Positions 50,501 through 61,800 of a DNA stretch of 64,000 bases are shown one piece after another (the first letter of the stretch is position 1; each line of letters begins with the position of its first letter). The DNA lies in NCBI GenBank assembly GCA_964036155.1, contig OZ038423.1, positions 34,859,249 to 34,923,248 of the forward strand, given 5' to 3'. Position numbers and translations under genes: made by a program. This DNA is from Diploscapter coronatus. Taxonomy: Eukaryota; Nematoda; Chromadorea; Rhabditida; Rhabditidae. The notes beneath the pieces are model-generated. The model made no database searches and was not told the origin of the DNA. It worked only from the letters and a program-made list of their open reading frames with translations.

Positions 50501-53212
50501 AACAATTCGTGCGGCAAACTCACCCAGCTGCGGCAGATCAAGAAGGTTCACAAAGCCACCCTGCAGATTGCAACCCAGGTAGGAGTTATTCGCTTTATGT
50601 TATCATTTGAAATATCGAACATTCCTAAAACAAAGCATCGAGTTCAGAAACAAACTTTGTCGGGAATTTTCTCGAAACTTTGTTCTCAAAAATCGAAACT
50701 TGTGTTACAGAACGCTCGACACCCTTTTATTCTGCAGAAATCTTTATTTGTTCAAAAATGAAATCCTTTTTTAATGTTCTACCTCATGCTCTGTTCCAAC
50801 ATAAGCTTCAAATTGAAAATATCCCGATTTCCATTCAATCGACTTATTTTCAGACAGACGAGTCGCTGAACTCGTCTCTCCTGCCCCTGACGAGATATGA
50901 GCAGCCCGACTCTGCCAAGGGCTCCCCCGATTCGAACGATCTGCCCACTCCGCGCGACTTCCTCACCATTCCTCAGATGCTTCTTGATCTCGACAATTTG
51001 GTAGAAAATTCACTCGTCGAAAGTTCATGAGCAATTCTTTCAGTTGATGGACAACACGTCTTCCACCTCGTCCGATCTCTATCTGAACAGCGGTTTCAAG
51101 GCTCAAGTCGCCCTTCCATTTGAGGCAAATTCATTTTCACTATTTTTGACGAAGAAATGATATCCTATCAATAAATTAAGAACCTCACCAATTTAAAAAA
51201 TCTTCTCGGACGAATATCCTTCTTAAAACTTCTTTTAGATCATTTCTGCATAATAATTTCTTCATGTTACACCAAATGCAGTGCCATTTCATTTCGATTC
51301 ACATTTGTTCAGGTAGTATTTCGGCGGCCTCTGCTTCTGTGCTCTCGGACGCCGATCACCTTCAAGACGGACCATCTCATTAACATCGATGAGTGGCTCA
51401 CAGGTACAACTAGCAAATTGCAGAAATGCATTAATTTTATGACTTGAAGAGTGGAAGCGCCACTTCATTCTGTACTCTGACTGGTGTCATGCGCTCGAGG
51501 ACTTCCGTCTCTTCTCCGACAGCGATCAGGCCAATCTCGCTCAGCGCAGACTCCATCATTTAGGATGGTGAGTTTTTCCTTCATTTTGTTCACTGTATAA
51601 ACACTATTATCATTTCTGATGACAACATTGGCAATTAGATGCTCGTGAAAGAAAAGTTGAATTATTTTCATTTTGAAAATATGTATTTTTTTTTCTTCAA
51701 AATGATCATACAAAGATGAATTTATCATTAGAGAAATGGCATAATGCTATTTAGACTAGAGTCATATTATTTAAAGACGAATAAAATGACCCCATATTTC
51801 GAATCTACACCTATTTTCTGACAAATATAGAGTAATTTATGCAGAAACTAGGTGTAATATAAAATGGGCGTGGGTTTAGAGTGGATATGGAATACAAGAG
51901 GCTAATAAAGCTGACATTCTGTAAAGTGGGATGAAAAAATATTGCAGGTTGTTCTTCGGTTATCAGTCGTACAAAGCAGGAGTGGATGGCTTTGCCTTCA
52001 CTGCAGGCGGATATCACCCAGTAGAAGGAGGGGATGAGAAGATAACAGAGATATTCAAGACCGCAATGCCCTACTACAGATCGCAACTGCTGAGCGGATT
52101 CAAGAGGGTACAAATCACTGACTACGAATATGTTATGCTCAAGGTGCTCACTCTCTTCGCTGAAGGTTAGTTATTTCGTTTTGGTCTGAAAAAAAAAAGT
52201 TTAAAATTCAAATTCGAAATAACTCGAGAATCTCAAGATCTTTCCATACTCGATTAAGATTTCTGTTATATGAAACGACGACAAACGTTAATTGTAAAAA
52301 TCCCTTCAAATTTGCATTTTCTGCAAGTAAAGGATCTGATACGAATTCAAACCAGCTTAGTTGAACGAGAATAGTAATACTTTCTTATTTACAGACACAG
52401 GAATAAGCTGTGAAGGGAAACGACTGCTAAAGAAGACGAGAGATAAGTATATCGTGGCGTTCTTCCAATTCCTCAAATATGCTCGGGTACGCTATTCTAC
52501 GATTCATTCCCTATTCAATTTTGTGATTTTAGTGCAACGGCAATACAGAAGATGCAATGGTGATGCTCAACCAGTTTCTGCTTCTCCTCAGCACTATCAC
52601 GGCAAGTTTTCTGAAGGCTATTTTCATTTTGTAAAGTTATTCATTTTAAGAAAGTTTTCAATATATATTTTTCGATAGAACCATATTTTCTCAAAATTTG
52701 TATTGCAATCAGATATTCGCAACAAATGCTTCACCTAATTTTTGACTTACTGTAAACTTCACTCATTTATTCATTTTACTCGCTTGGAAAAAATCACCAT
52801 TACCGCCGATATATGTACATGGTTAGTTTAGAATGCAAGAATTTTTCCCCCAAATGGTTAACATATTTAGCAGCGTTATTCAGATTTAAGCATTTTCTAG
52901 CTTATTCTATGAATAACATTATTTTGGCAAAACCTACTTTTCTAGGTTCTAGAAACCTACAAATGAGTGAAGTTCACATAGCGCCAGATATTTTTTTTCG
53001 AAAGAATAATCTTTCTTTGAGTTTTACGCCTTATCCAATACCATTTTCCTCGATAATGATATTAGTCATCCAGCATTATATTGATTTGAATTCAGGCCGA
53101 AACTCACTTGATGAACGAAGGCGTGCAGTATACGGCCCTGTTCAACTGCATCGAGAACATGGACGACATCATCAAGAGCACTCACATCCCAAGCACGTCC
53201 AAATTGCCCTAA
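47600..53212 (+). CDS. Nuclear hormone receptor, tandem paralogue, 463 aa
   Basis: 14 exons: 47600-47681, 49563-49653, 49703-49728, 49863-49878, 49993-50099, 50442-50578, 50854-51000, 51044-51124, 51313-51403, 51450-51567, 51948-52165, 52395-52486, 52533-52601, 53096-53212 (1392 nt). A short very acidic N-terminus ([14 protein letters not shown]), then the DNA-binding domain from Cys45: [33 protein letters not shown]. The ligand-binding domain (about 205-455) keeps the same exon borders as the upstream receptor, including [10 protein letters not shown] and [12 protein letters not shown]. Intron 1 carries a Tc1-like relic. Introns 49729-49862, 51125-51312 and 52602-53095 need GC donors, and exon 51450 follows an AAG acceptor. 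The intron splitting [10 protein letters not shown] is absent from the upstream paralogue and leaves the 16-nt exon 49863-49878. Confidence 0.92.
47713..49315. mobile_element. Tc1/mariner-type DNA transposon, 1599 bp, inactive
   Basis: Perfect 29-bp terminal inverted repeats (47715-47743 and 49285-49313; CAGTGCCGTCCATGTGTCTT...) flanked by the TA duplication (47713-47714, 49314-49315). A related repeat lies about 170 bp inside each end (CGTCCAAGAG...CTTGGAAC at 47895-47913, inverted at 49114-49132), giving an IR/DR layout as in some Tc1 transposons. It sits in intron 1 of the second nuclear receptor, with its transposase antisense to the host gene. Confidence 0.92.
48020..49020 (-). pseudogene. 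Tc1-like transposase, degenerate
   Basis: From the ATG at 49020 the frame begins with an HTH-like region ([20 protein letters not shown]) but meets a stop after about 41 codons. Later segments continue in shifted frames. Recognisable transposase pieces are [13 protein letters not shown] sequence near 48540, the catalytic-Asp segment [10 protein letters not shown] near 48290, and [12 protein letters not shown] near 48200 with the final Glu. Several stops and frame changes show that it cannot make an active enzyme. Confidence 0.88.
49729..49862 (+). repeat. MITE-like inverted repeat forming an intron in nuclear receptor 2
   Basis: The whole 134-nt intron is an imperfect palindrome. TAACAATCAGACAA at 49745-49758 pairs with 49831-49844. 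Outside it, TTTTCTTG pairs with CGAAGAACAA; inside, GCGAAATAATGT (from 49761) pairs with ACATTACTTCGC (49811-49822). Donor AAG/GCATGG, acceptor TTCTAG. Confidence 0.8.
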
Positions 53213-54969
53213 GCCATGAGCACATGAAAAGAGGACCTTCGAATCGAAGCTGGTAGATTCTTTCATTCCAAACTTTTACCTGTCATTTTACCCCAAACAA
53301 AGTAGTAGGTAACTTTTGAAATTCGTATGTTACAAAAGCGATGTCTCGCTTTACCTAATCATTTTCGAATTATGAAAAGCATCTGACATTTTAAATCAAT
53401 TCATCTAATTACATGTCTGTGCAGTTAAACTTTCTTCTCGATTGTGTCAATTTTCAAAATTTAACATATTTTGCTAATTTAAAATTGCCCAGTCTCAATA
53501 ATTTTAATTCCGTGGAAAATATCGTTGAGTCGTGAAAAAATCCGAGTTTTCAATAATATCATGCATAGAAAACTTAGCTATTTTTAGTTACTATTGAACT
53601 CTTGCAACTACTTAACGGTATCAATTCGAAATTTAAAGGAATCTTAGGAGAATCTAGGTCAGGTTAAAAGATAACTAGCAGAAGATTCATGCCAACTTAT
53701 GTCTGACTCGTATTCTCACTAGATCTAAATTAAGTATGAAAAAATTCTAGAGTCTGCCTTTCTAGCCCATTCAACCTGAAATCCCTCACATATCAAATCT
53801 AACAAATGAGTAGTTCAAAATCCCCGGATTTTGTAGTCGATGTGATTTTGCCAAATATTCGTTTCATTTTCTATCTTTTATCTTTTTGTTCTGATTTACG
53901 TGGATTAATCGCTAGTCAAATGATCATTTCAATGAACGACCTCTAGGCATTGATTTGATTGATTAAATTTATCGATTTGTTTTATTGTTTATTTGCAAAG
54001 ATTCTATTCCTTCTTGACATCTAAAATGGGTATTCCAATGATTCTAATAAAATCTAATTTTATGGCGAAAACAAAGATTATGTATCGTTTCAGAAGCTGT
54101 CTGTCTGATTTCTGCTCCGATATGTGATCGTTTTATGCACAGCTTTTCGTTCGAACAAAGAGCCAAAGTAATGTAGAAAGTTCTAAACCAAAATAGAATA
54201 ATTTCCATCTTCTCACTCATATGCATGTGGAGAAAAGTGACGAGTTTTCGCGATCGAACTTTAACTGGAGTGAACTTACAGCAAGTTCGAAACTCAGTTC
54301 CAACAGCCCTGCTCCAAACTAATGTATAACAAATCCTTAAAAAATTAGATATTTCATTTGAAATCTATATTTTTAATTTCAATTTATCAAAAACAAGCAC
54401 CAGAATAGGTTGAAGTTGTAGGGAATTGGAGATTTTACCCGATTTACTAATCTCTAATCATTTCATCTAAAATTTTCACGCAATTGAAATATAAATTATT
54501 GAATGTTTGTTAAATATGAAATATTTTGAATCAAATTCTATTCTTGGTTCTATCATTGAGAAACTTGATATTTATATTTTCTGCTGATGACTGGCAGGCA
54601 GCATTATTGTTGGCTGATTGGATGCAAATATGGAGGGGTGTCCTTGATGAAGCTGACACGGGCTTAAAAGTTAACAATTTTTAAAAATGAAAAATCAGCA
54701 AAAATAAAGCGTCGTCTGAAACGAGCTCAAAATTGCAACAGACAAAAAATGAATAAAACCAAGTCAACTTTAATCATTATAGACTTAAAAATAACACATA
54801 GCACGTGTTGAGATTCAAGTGATTGTGTAAATGGAACCCGCTCATAAAAGATCAAAATCCGATAAATGGCAGTTTAGAAATGATGATTCTATCAAAAAGA
54901 ATAAAGTAAAAAGTGTGCCTCTTTCAAGAAAATGAAATATAGAAAATATTGTTCCAAATTAGCTGACAA
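53213..54969. other. Intergenic, receptor 2 to minus-strand F-box gene (convergent)
   Basis: 1.76 kb, AT-rich, between two convergent 3' ends. No coherent gene. A short open stretch on the minus strand (about 54278-54320), flanked by TTAG and GTAAGT, has no partner exons. Confidence 0.5.
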
Positions 54970-57900
54970 TTAGTCGAAATCAGATAGGTCAGAAACTCCG
55001 ATCGGCTTGTTCTCGGTGAAGTTCTTCATACTGCAGATGCGCAAGACGTTTTCACAGAATTTCCAGTTATAGTGCGCGCGCTTGTCCATCAGGGCCCATC
55101 TCCCACCGAATCTATCCGTCATCTCGGCCCAAGTCATCCTCATTCTCCATTCACGAGTCATATCCATATTTCCGCGTCTCTGGAAACAGTAACTACTATA
55201 AAGTCTAAAATAAAAGTCCCCCTATAATAAAAGCTCGCTCCCAAAAATGCCAAAATTATTCATTACCCAACTCATATATCATCTCAGAAAGTATTTTATG
55301 TTGAGTATATAGAGTGTACTTAGTCATAATTTTAAGTGATTATGATCATCAGGTGAGGAGTTATGATAGTTTGAAAATTCGAATTTTGAGAAAATTTTGG
55401 GATCGAAAAATTGAAATCCGTCGATTTCTATTTTAGATTTTACGGTAAGTCGATTTGCAAAATCAATCATACAACTACAGATCAATTTTTCAGTGATATT
55501 TTTTCGAGAAAAAACTTATTTTAACTACTTGATTGCAATCGCAATCTGATCTGATGTACTTGTCTTGGCAATTAGAATTTAAGAGAATGGGAAAAGATCG
55601 GGTGACGAATATAACGATCCTCAAAATTTGCTTCAAAATTCGCGTGAAAATACCTTCTTGTGCAGTCTGTAGGCCTCCTTCGGGATGAGCGTCAGAAAAT
55701 CCTTGACCCGAAACTGCTTGGCAAATCCTCCGAATTCGAACGTGCGTTCTTCATCGTGCTTGACTTCGTAAAAATGCTGGAAAGACAAAGTTGGAAATTG
55801 AATCGAATTTTTGAAGCGATAAATTTCGGACAGACCTAGGGAGGACGATCGTCAGAAACCTCGTGTGACCTATTCTCTATAGTTTATTTTAGTCTGGCGA
55901 AAGTGCCCCCTAGATCTGGCTCCGACTGAATACTGAATTTTATGAATCCCCCTATTAAAAAATCATTTCCTACCTGAACGAGCTGGCGGATTTGCTGTTT
56001 GGTTATGTGGGTTTTAGAACGGATGCTCAGTTGTTTAGTGTCCTTGAAGAACCCGAGCAGGTCCTCGTAGGTGTACGGGAGATCCATTCCGAGAAAGGAG
56101 ACCTTGGGGGTCTGAAATAAGGAAATTTTATTTTTTCATAACTAAAAATAAAATTCAGAAGTAAGAATTTCTCTACGCAAAATGAGGAAAGAGTAGAATA
56201 AATCGACTAACCCTTCTAAACACCTCATGATAAGCGTCCGCGAGAATCCGACCGAAGTTATAGTCACTGAAGATCGCGATTTCAGCCAGACCTGAATTGA
56301 ATGAGTCTCACTAAATTGGAGAAAGCGAAATAATAATGTCAATAAACAACAATTTTTCTATTTCGAGTTTTTAGTATTGAAATTCTGCCTACGAAATTTT
56401 CCAGCGAGTTCTAGAAGGGCAGAGAAAAAATAATAATAAAAAAGCTAGAGATTTACCATTCGGGAAGATGCTGAAACTGTCGAGGTTGATCCCCGAATTG
56501 ATGAGAACGTGGGGCTGAATGCGCAGATCTGGAGGGTTGGCGTTGAAGAACGCATTCATCTTGTCCCACATGTGATCGTCGTTATTGTCAAAATCCTGAA
56601 ATTCATGCATCAAACATGATTTTCAACATCTTGTAAAAATGATCGAATTATCGCACAAATAATCAATGTTGAGAATAGGTGGTTATTGATTTTTTTTTTC
56701 TTCAGATATTCGCTATCTTTGGAAGATGTGAATGAAAATAGGTCTATTTTTTCTGCATTACTTCTCAATTAATCGCTTCTATTGAACGTTTTTACAGATC
56801 TGAAACTTTCATCATAATGAAGTATTTTTATGAAAAAATACTGAAAATTATGCTCCAAGTTATTATCCAGATCATGGAAAATTAGAAAATTTAGTGAATA
56901 AAGGAACTGGACCAGTTTGAGCTTGCGGACAACGCAGAACTTCGTGAGTATGTTGAAGAGTTTGCTGCAGTTGACGATGGCCTCATCTAGTGAGCCATTG
57001 TTGATGGCGAAACTGGCTGAATTAATCAAATTCAAAGGAAAGCGATTTCATGATCGTAACTGGCAAGTATTAATTATTTTTGACTAAATTTTCTGCTTTA
57101 AAGATTCCTTTCAGTTTAGAATCATTTTTCCATAAAGTAAAAAAAAAAGATTAGGGCAATAAAGGAGAGGTGGTTCTCCTAAGGGTAACCTCATTGTCGA
57201 AAATAATCATTATGAAAACTTACTTTCATTTTCGAAGCCCCCCAGAAGATGACTGTCATAGAGAAATGACGGGTGATCTAGAAGATCGTGCTCGATTTCT
57301 AGCGTCGGACCACCGAGATCATCGCATTCGCCTCCATACCAGAAGCCGGCTTTGATGCAGTTGCATTTGCATTGGTCTCCAAACCAGAAGACGAATTTGC
57401 ATTCGCTGCTGTTCCATTGAGCCACCGCGTCATTTGCCTGACGAAACCTCACGCCCAGATAGAGACACGGCACCTGCAAACGAATGAACATAAGTCTCGC
57501 GGTTAAAAAAAAATCATTCAAATGTTTCAAAATCGTAAATACACTTTTTGTATTAGGCACTTGATATCTTTTTGCATTCAGAAAACAATCGAAGAATTAG
57601 TATGCAATTAAAGCAATCCACTATCAGAAAATTACATTTGTCATGTTTCGAATTCGAAAAAATGTGCAGATAAACGACCATTTATCCCTTAAATATGGGG
57701 AAAAATTCTCTATAAACCCAAATGTTATAATCAGGAATTTGAAATAGTAAAATTTATTACCGGGTCCTCACATTCACAGTTCATCCAAAATATGTTACCA
57801 AGGCGTAGATGCAAATCGAAAACGCGATTCTGCAGTCGACGACCAAGAGCCTTGTCGACTTTGGCAAAGTGGTAGAGTCGGCGAGTGCACTTGACAGTCT

Positions 57901-57973
57901 GGATGATATCGACCGTGGACAAATCCAACAGCACTTCCCTCATCACCTCCAGGGGCAGCACGTCAAGAATCAT
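54970..57973 (-). CDS. F-box protein, 418 aa
   Basis: Eight exons: 57761-57973, 57224-57473, 56913-57016, 56457-56595, 56212-56291, 55974-56111, 55654-55776, 54970-55179 (1257 nt). The N-terminus has an F-box-like segment (residues about 4-45: LPLEVMREVLLDLSTVDIIQ), which would bind a Skp1-related protein in an SCF ubiquitin ligase. Exon 2 is Cys/Trp-rich (CKCNCIKAGFWYGGECDD). The rest is a divergent C-terminal region of the kind nematode F-box proteins use for substrate recognition. The start lies 7 nt after CTTTTTCAG, a trans-splice acceptor candidate. The donor after exon 3 (CTG/GTCCAG) is weak; a longer exon 3 using AGATCT/GTAAAA is possible. It is divergent from another F-box gene (58898). 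Confidence 0.75.
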
Positions 57974-58897
57974 TTGTTCACTGAAAAAGACACATTCATC
58001 AGGAAACGCGAGTTCTTCATTGTGAACATCGAAGAAAAACGAAAATTAAGAGAATATCAGAACGAAACGACGACGGTCTTCTGTAGTTTCTACCCATCTT
58101 TTTTCCTTGATTTTTCCAGAAAACAGTAGAAACTACAAAAACCCCAAGAAAACAGAAAGAGTCAAATTCGTTGTTCGTATCTTTGAAAGGGAGCCGCCCA
58201 TACTAGTTGCATTGCCACTTGCAACTCGCTCGAAATAGCAGGGAAACGAAGAGAGCGCAATTGCATCAGATTGCATTATTTTTTGTGCTCTCTTGATTTC
58301 TCATGTTATTTCTCGCGAGTTGCATTGCAATCAGAGCTGAGACGAAATTTCGAGGATTTTTGGGCCCTTTCAACTTCGATTTCAATTGATAGACCACAAG
58401 CTCTGCTCCTTGAAACATTCGTCTTTGGTGGAAACTTAACCGTTTGAATTTTTTTTTTAAATTGAAACGTACTACCTTTCGAGCTAAATAAGTCATGAAA
58501 GAGCTAGGCTAGTTCTATGATAAATCTGATAAAATGATCGTGCCAAAAATCAACGCATAATTTTTTGCGTTCATGTAGTTCGAATTTTGCTTAAAATGTG
58601 TTCATTTCTAGCAGCGTATTTTTGCGATTCTTTCGACTAGAAACTTTAATTTTATTTTCTCTTCACGCAAATTTTTCCCCTAACACCATTTCGACATATC
58701 TGCTTGTGGGGACCCAAATATGATTTTTTTTTCTTTCGTTTTCACTTCTATCTTATATCCCGTGCGATATTTAGCTGCATCTAGGCACATTTTCGTTTAT
58801 TTTTTATCCATCATCAAGCATTTCTTGTTCTTGTTTCACTGATTTCATCCTTCGGCCAATTGAAAAGAGGCTTCATTTCAGTGATTCACTATCAAAA
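57974..58897. promoter_or_regulatory. Divergent intergenic region between two F-box genes
   Basis: 924 bp that must hold both promoters. Acceptor-like TTTTTCAG and CATTTCAG sites precede each ATG. It contains the inverted repeat at 58219-58325 and a shorter one near 58080-58135 (GTAGTTTCTAC / GTAGAAACTAC). Confidence 0.55.
58219..58325. repeat. MITE-like inverted repeat between the F-box genes
   Basis: Left arm TGCAACTCGCTCGAAATAGC... to GAGAGCGCAA pairs with the right arm (complement TGCAACTCGCGAGAAATAAC... to GAGAGCACAA). Arms are about 42 nt with about 34 matches and a spacer of roughly 25 nt. Confidence 0.75.
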
Positions 58898-61800
58898 ATG
58901 GATGATTTGTCTGGAGAGACTGCTGCAAATCAGGTAAATCGAATTTATCATTTCCGAATTGAAATAATTGTTTGATGCGCTTCTTTCAGACCGGAGATTT
59001 GGCTGGGACGAGCGAAAATTGGCTGGACGAACAGAGCGATGACGAGTTGAGTGCCTGTCTCAAGGGGACGCACTGGAGCAGGCTGCCTGTCGAGATGCAG
59101 ATCGAGATCCTCAAACAGGTACTTTCAACGCGCATTCAAACTTTTAATTGAAAATTCTTGTTTTGGAAGAAAAACAATAAAAGGAAAATTAACAGAAAAC
59201 TTTCTGTATTTAAAAATAGAAAGATTAAATTGTAGCGTTATTCAAATGTTGTCAAATTCAGACCATTTTACTGCTCATTTGCATTTCTAATTGAAACATA
59301 TTAGATTTCTATAGATTGATTAGGAACAAGTTGGGATTCTTTTTTTATCCTCATTGATATTTTTAATTTTCATCACGAAGAATCTGAAAAAAGTTGTTTA
59401 AAACAGTTTCCATAAATTCCTTTATAATCCACAACGAACTGAAGGATTTTCAGAAGAACCTGGACAATGGCGACAAGCTGAACTTGCTGTGCGCGTACCC
59501 TGAGCTGCTCTCGGTCATGAGCGAGTCCTATCCGCACGACAACCCCAAGGCTGCCAATGGAGGAGAAGGCACAGAGACCACGCCGTTCCTTGACATCTAC
59601 ATCAAATATGTAAGTTTTCTTGAAAGTTCGAATTTACTTTAGAACCATTGTCTTAAGACTTGGGATGAAATCACTCGTTGACTTTCATGGCCTCAATATT
59701 TTTAAAGGTCAATCATAGTTTTCTAAAAAAAAACGTGTTCATTTTTGTCCAGATCATCTTGATTGATCACGCATTATTGCATATGCTCTTTATTAAATTG
59801 ACTTGAAATGTTTTTGGATAAATAGAAAATCTAGAAGCATTGACAGGTGAAGAAGGAAGAAAACGAAATGAGCTAAAATTTCAATTCCGATTTCCCAAAA
59901 TGATCATTCGACAACGCATTCCTAGTAATGAACTGAATAGTGATTTCTTGGACATCTTTCCATTTCATTTCCCTTTCGTAATTCGACGCCTGACTATTTC
60001 GCAATTATGCAGATTTCATTTCAGTCGTCGATGGAAAAGCTGTTCTACGGCGATCAGATGGCCGGAGTTTTCGTCTTGAGACAGCCTCCCAGGATTTTCG
60101 GCCTAAAACACAATCGAGTCGTGCTTACGGTATGTCCATCGTTGTTGATTTCATTGTTTTGTTCAATTGCAATTTGATCGTAAATCCTGCCTATATTTCC
60201 ATCGGATGGCATCAATTTTCTCGGCACCAACGCTTAGAGCGAAAGAAAAAACGAAAGAGGGGAGAAAAGAAAGGAACATTCGTGTTGCGCAAAGTGCCAT
60301 TAACTTGCACACTTCGTATGCAAATAATTCTTTCACAGTGCACCTACAATAGTGCAGTAAAGTTGTTAGGTTCATGGCTGAATTAAGAAGAAAACCTTAC
60401 CGATAGTTATGCTTCGTTTAAGGATCTGGACTCGGAGAACAAGCACACGACCATTCTGCTGGACGCACTGAAATCGACTTCGACCACGACTAAAAAGCTC
60501 TGTTTCAACATGAACGAACTCGATTTCCAATTGTCGCTCGACTTCGTTAAGGTTAGCATTTATTTCAAAACAAAACAATTTGTAATCCCAAAATTTTCGA
60601 AAGAAATATAAAAGCTAATGTAAATTCAAGCATTTCGATTGATAGTTTTCTCTCATTCGCGAAGCATCTTTATTTATTCAGAAAATTAAATAAGTTCATG
60701 CTCTCAATTCTAATTGATTTACTCGTAAGATTCTCTTTGTGCAAGCAAGTATAATCTTGGGTCAAAAAATTAAATTAAGTCAAGTATTAATCGAACTTTT
60801 TCTTGAAATTTTCCAATAAATTTAGTTGATACAAATGTGTTAAGGTGCTGAAACCGAGCTGTCTGCAGCTCACCTTCTACCGCAACGTAAAATGGACTAC
60901 TTTGAATGAACTCGCCGAGGCCTTCCCTGCCCTCTTCGAGGTCGATTTCTTTTATTACCTTTTATCTTAACATAAATGAAAAGTCGAAATTTCAGAAAAG
61001 TTTCTTAATCAATATTCAGATATGCAAATTTTATTCTTACTATTAAGATTCCATTTTCCTGCTCTTAAATGAGAATATATTTCCAGAGAAATATTTTTGA
61101 AATAGAGATTATTATGCTCTTTTGATTCAGAATGAATAGATATGTTTCAGTTGAACGAGTTGTATGTGTCTGGTCCCATGCACGCAGACGGCGATTCGCT
61201 GCTCAGCCACTTTCCCAAATTCCCTCCCTCCCTCTGCTTCAACAACACTTCCTTCCTCCACGATGGCCACGTCGTCAAGTTCTTCAGGGTAATTAATTTC
61301 GTCTTATTCTGAAAAGGCTAAATTTTTATTCAACTCTTTTGATTTTATTATAAATTCTGCAAACTTGGAATCTTCAATTATGAATTCCAACTGATCAAGA
61401 CTCACATTCCGACTTTTTGTAAACTGGCTTATCATTGATCATAAGCCACCCGATTATTACATACCTAGCAAAATTTTCAATCCCCATATCTGAGTCGTGC
61501 AAAAATGAATTTTAAGTTTTCGTAATAAAACGAAAATTTTCTAAAATTTAACAAAGAGAAAGATCGTAAATTATTTCTTAAGACAATTAAATGAAAGGGA
61601 AAATGATCTATAGAATGAAACGAACATTTGACACTTTTATATTCGATATCAACACTGTTTCAACTCATCTCTTTATGACATAAATTCAGACTCTGGTCTC
61701 GACGAAATTCGAAGAAGGAAGCCCTGCTGCGATCGCTCTTAAACGAATCGTCAACTGGACATTCGAGATGCACTACGAGACAGTGACCGAGGAAGGGGAA

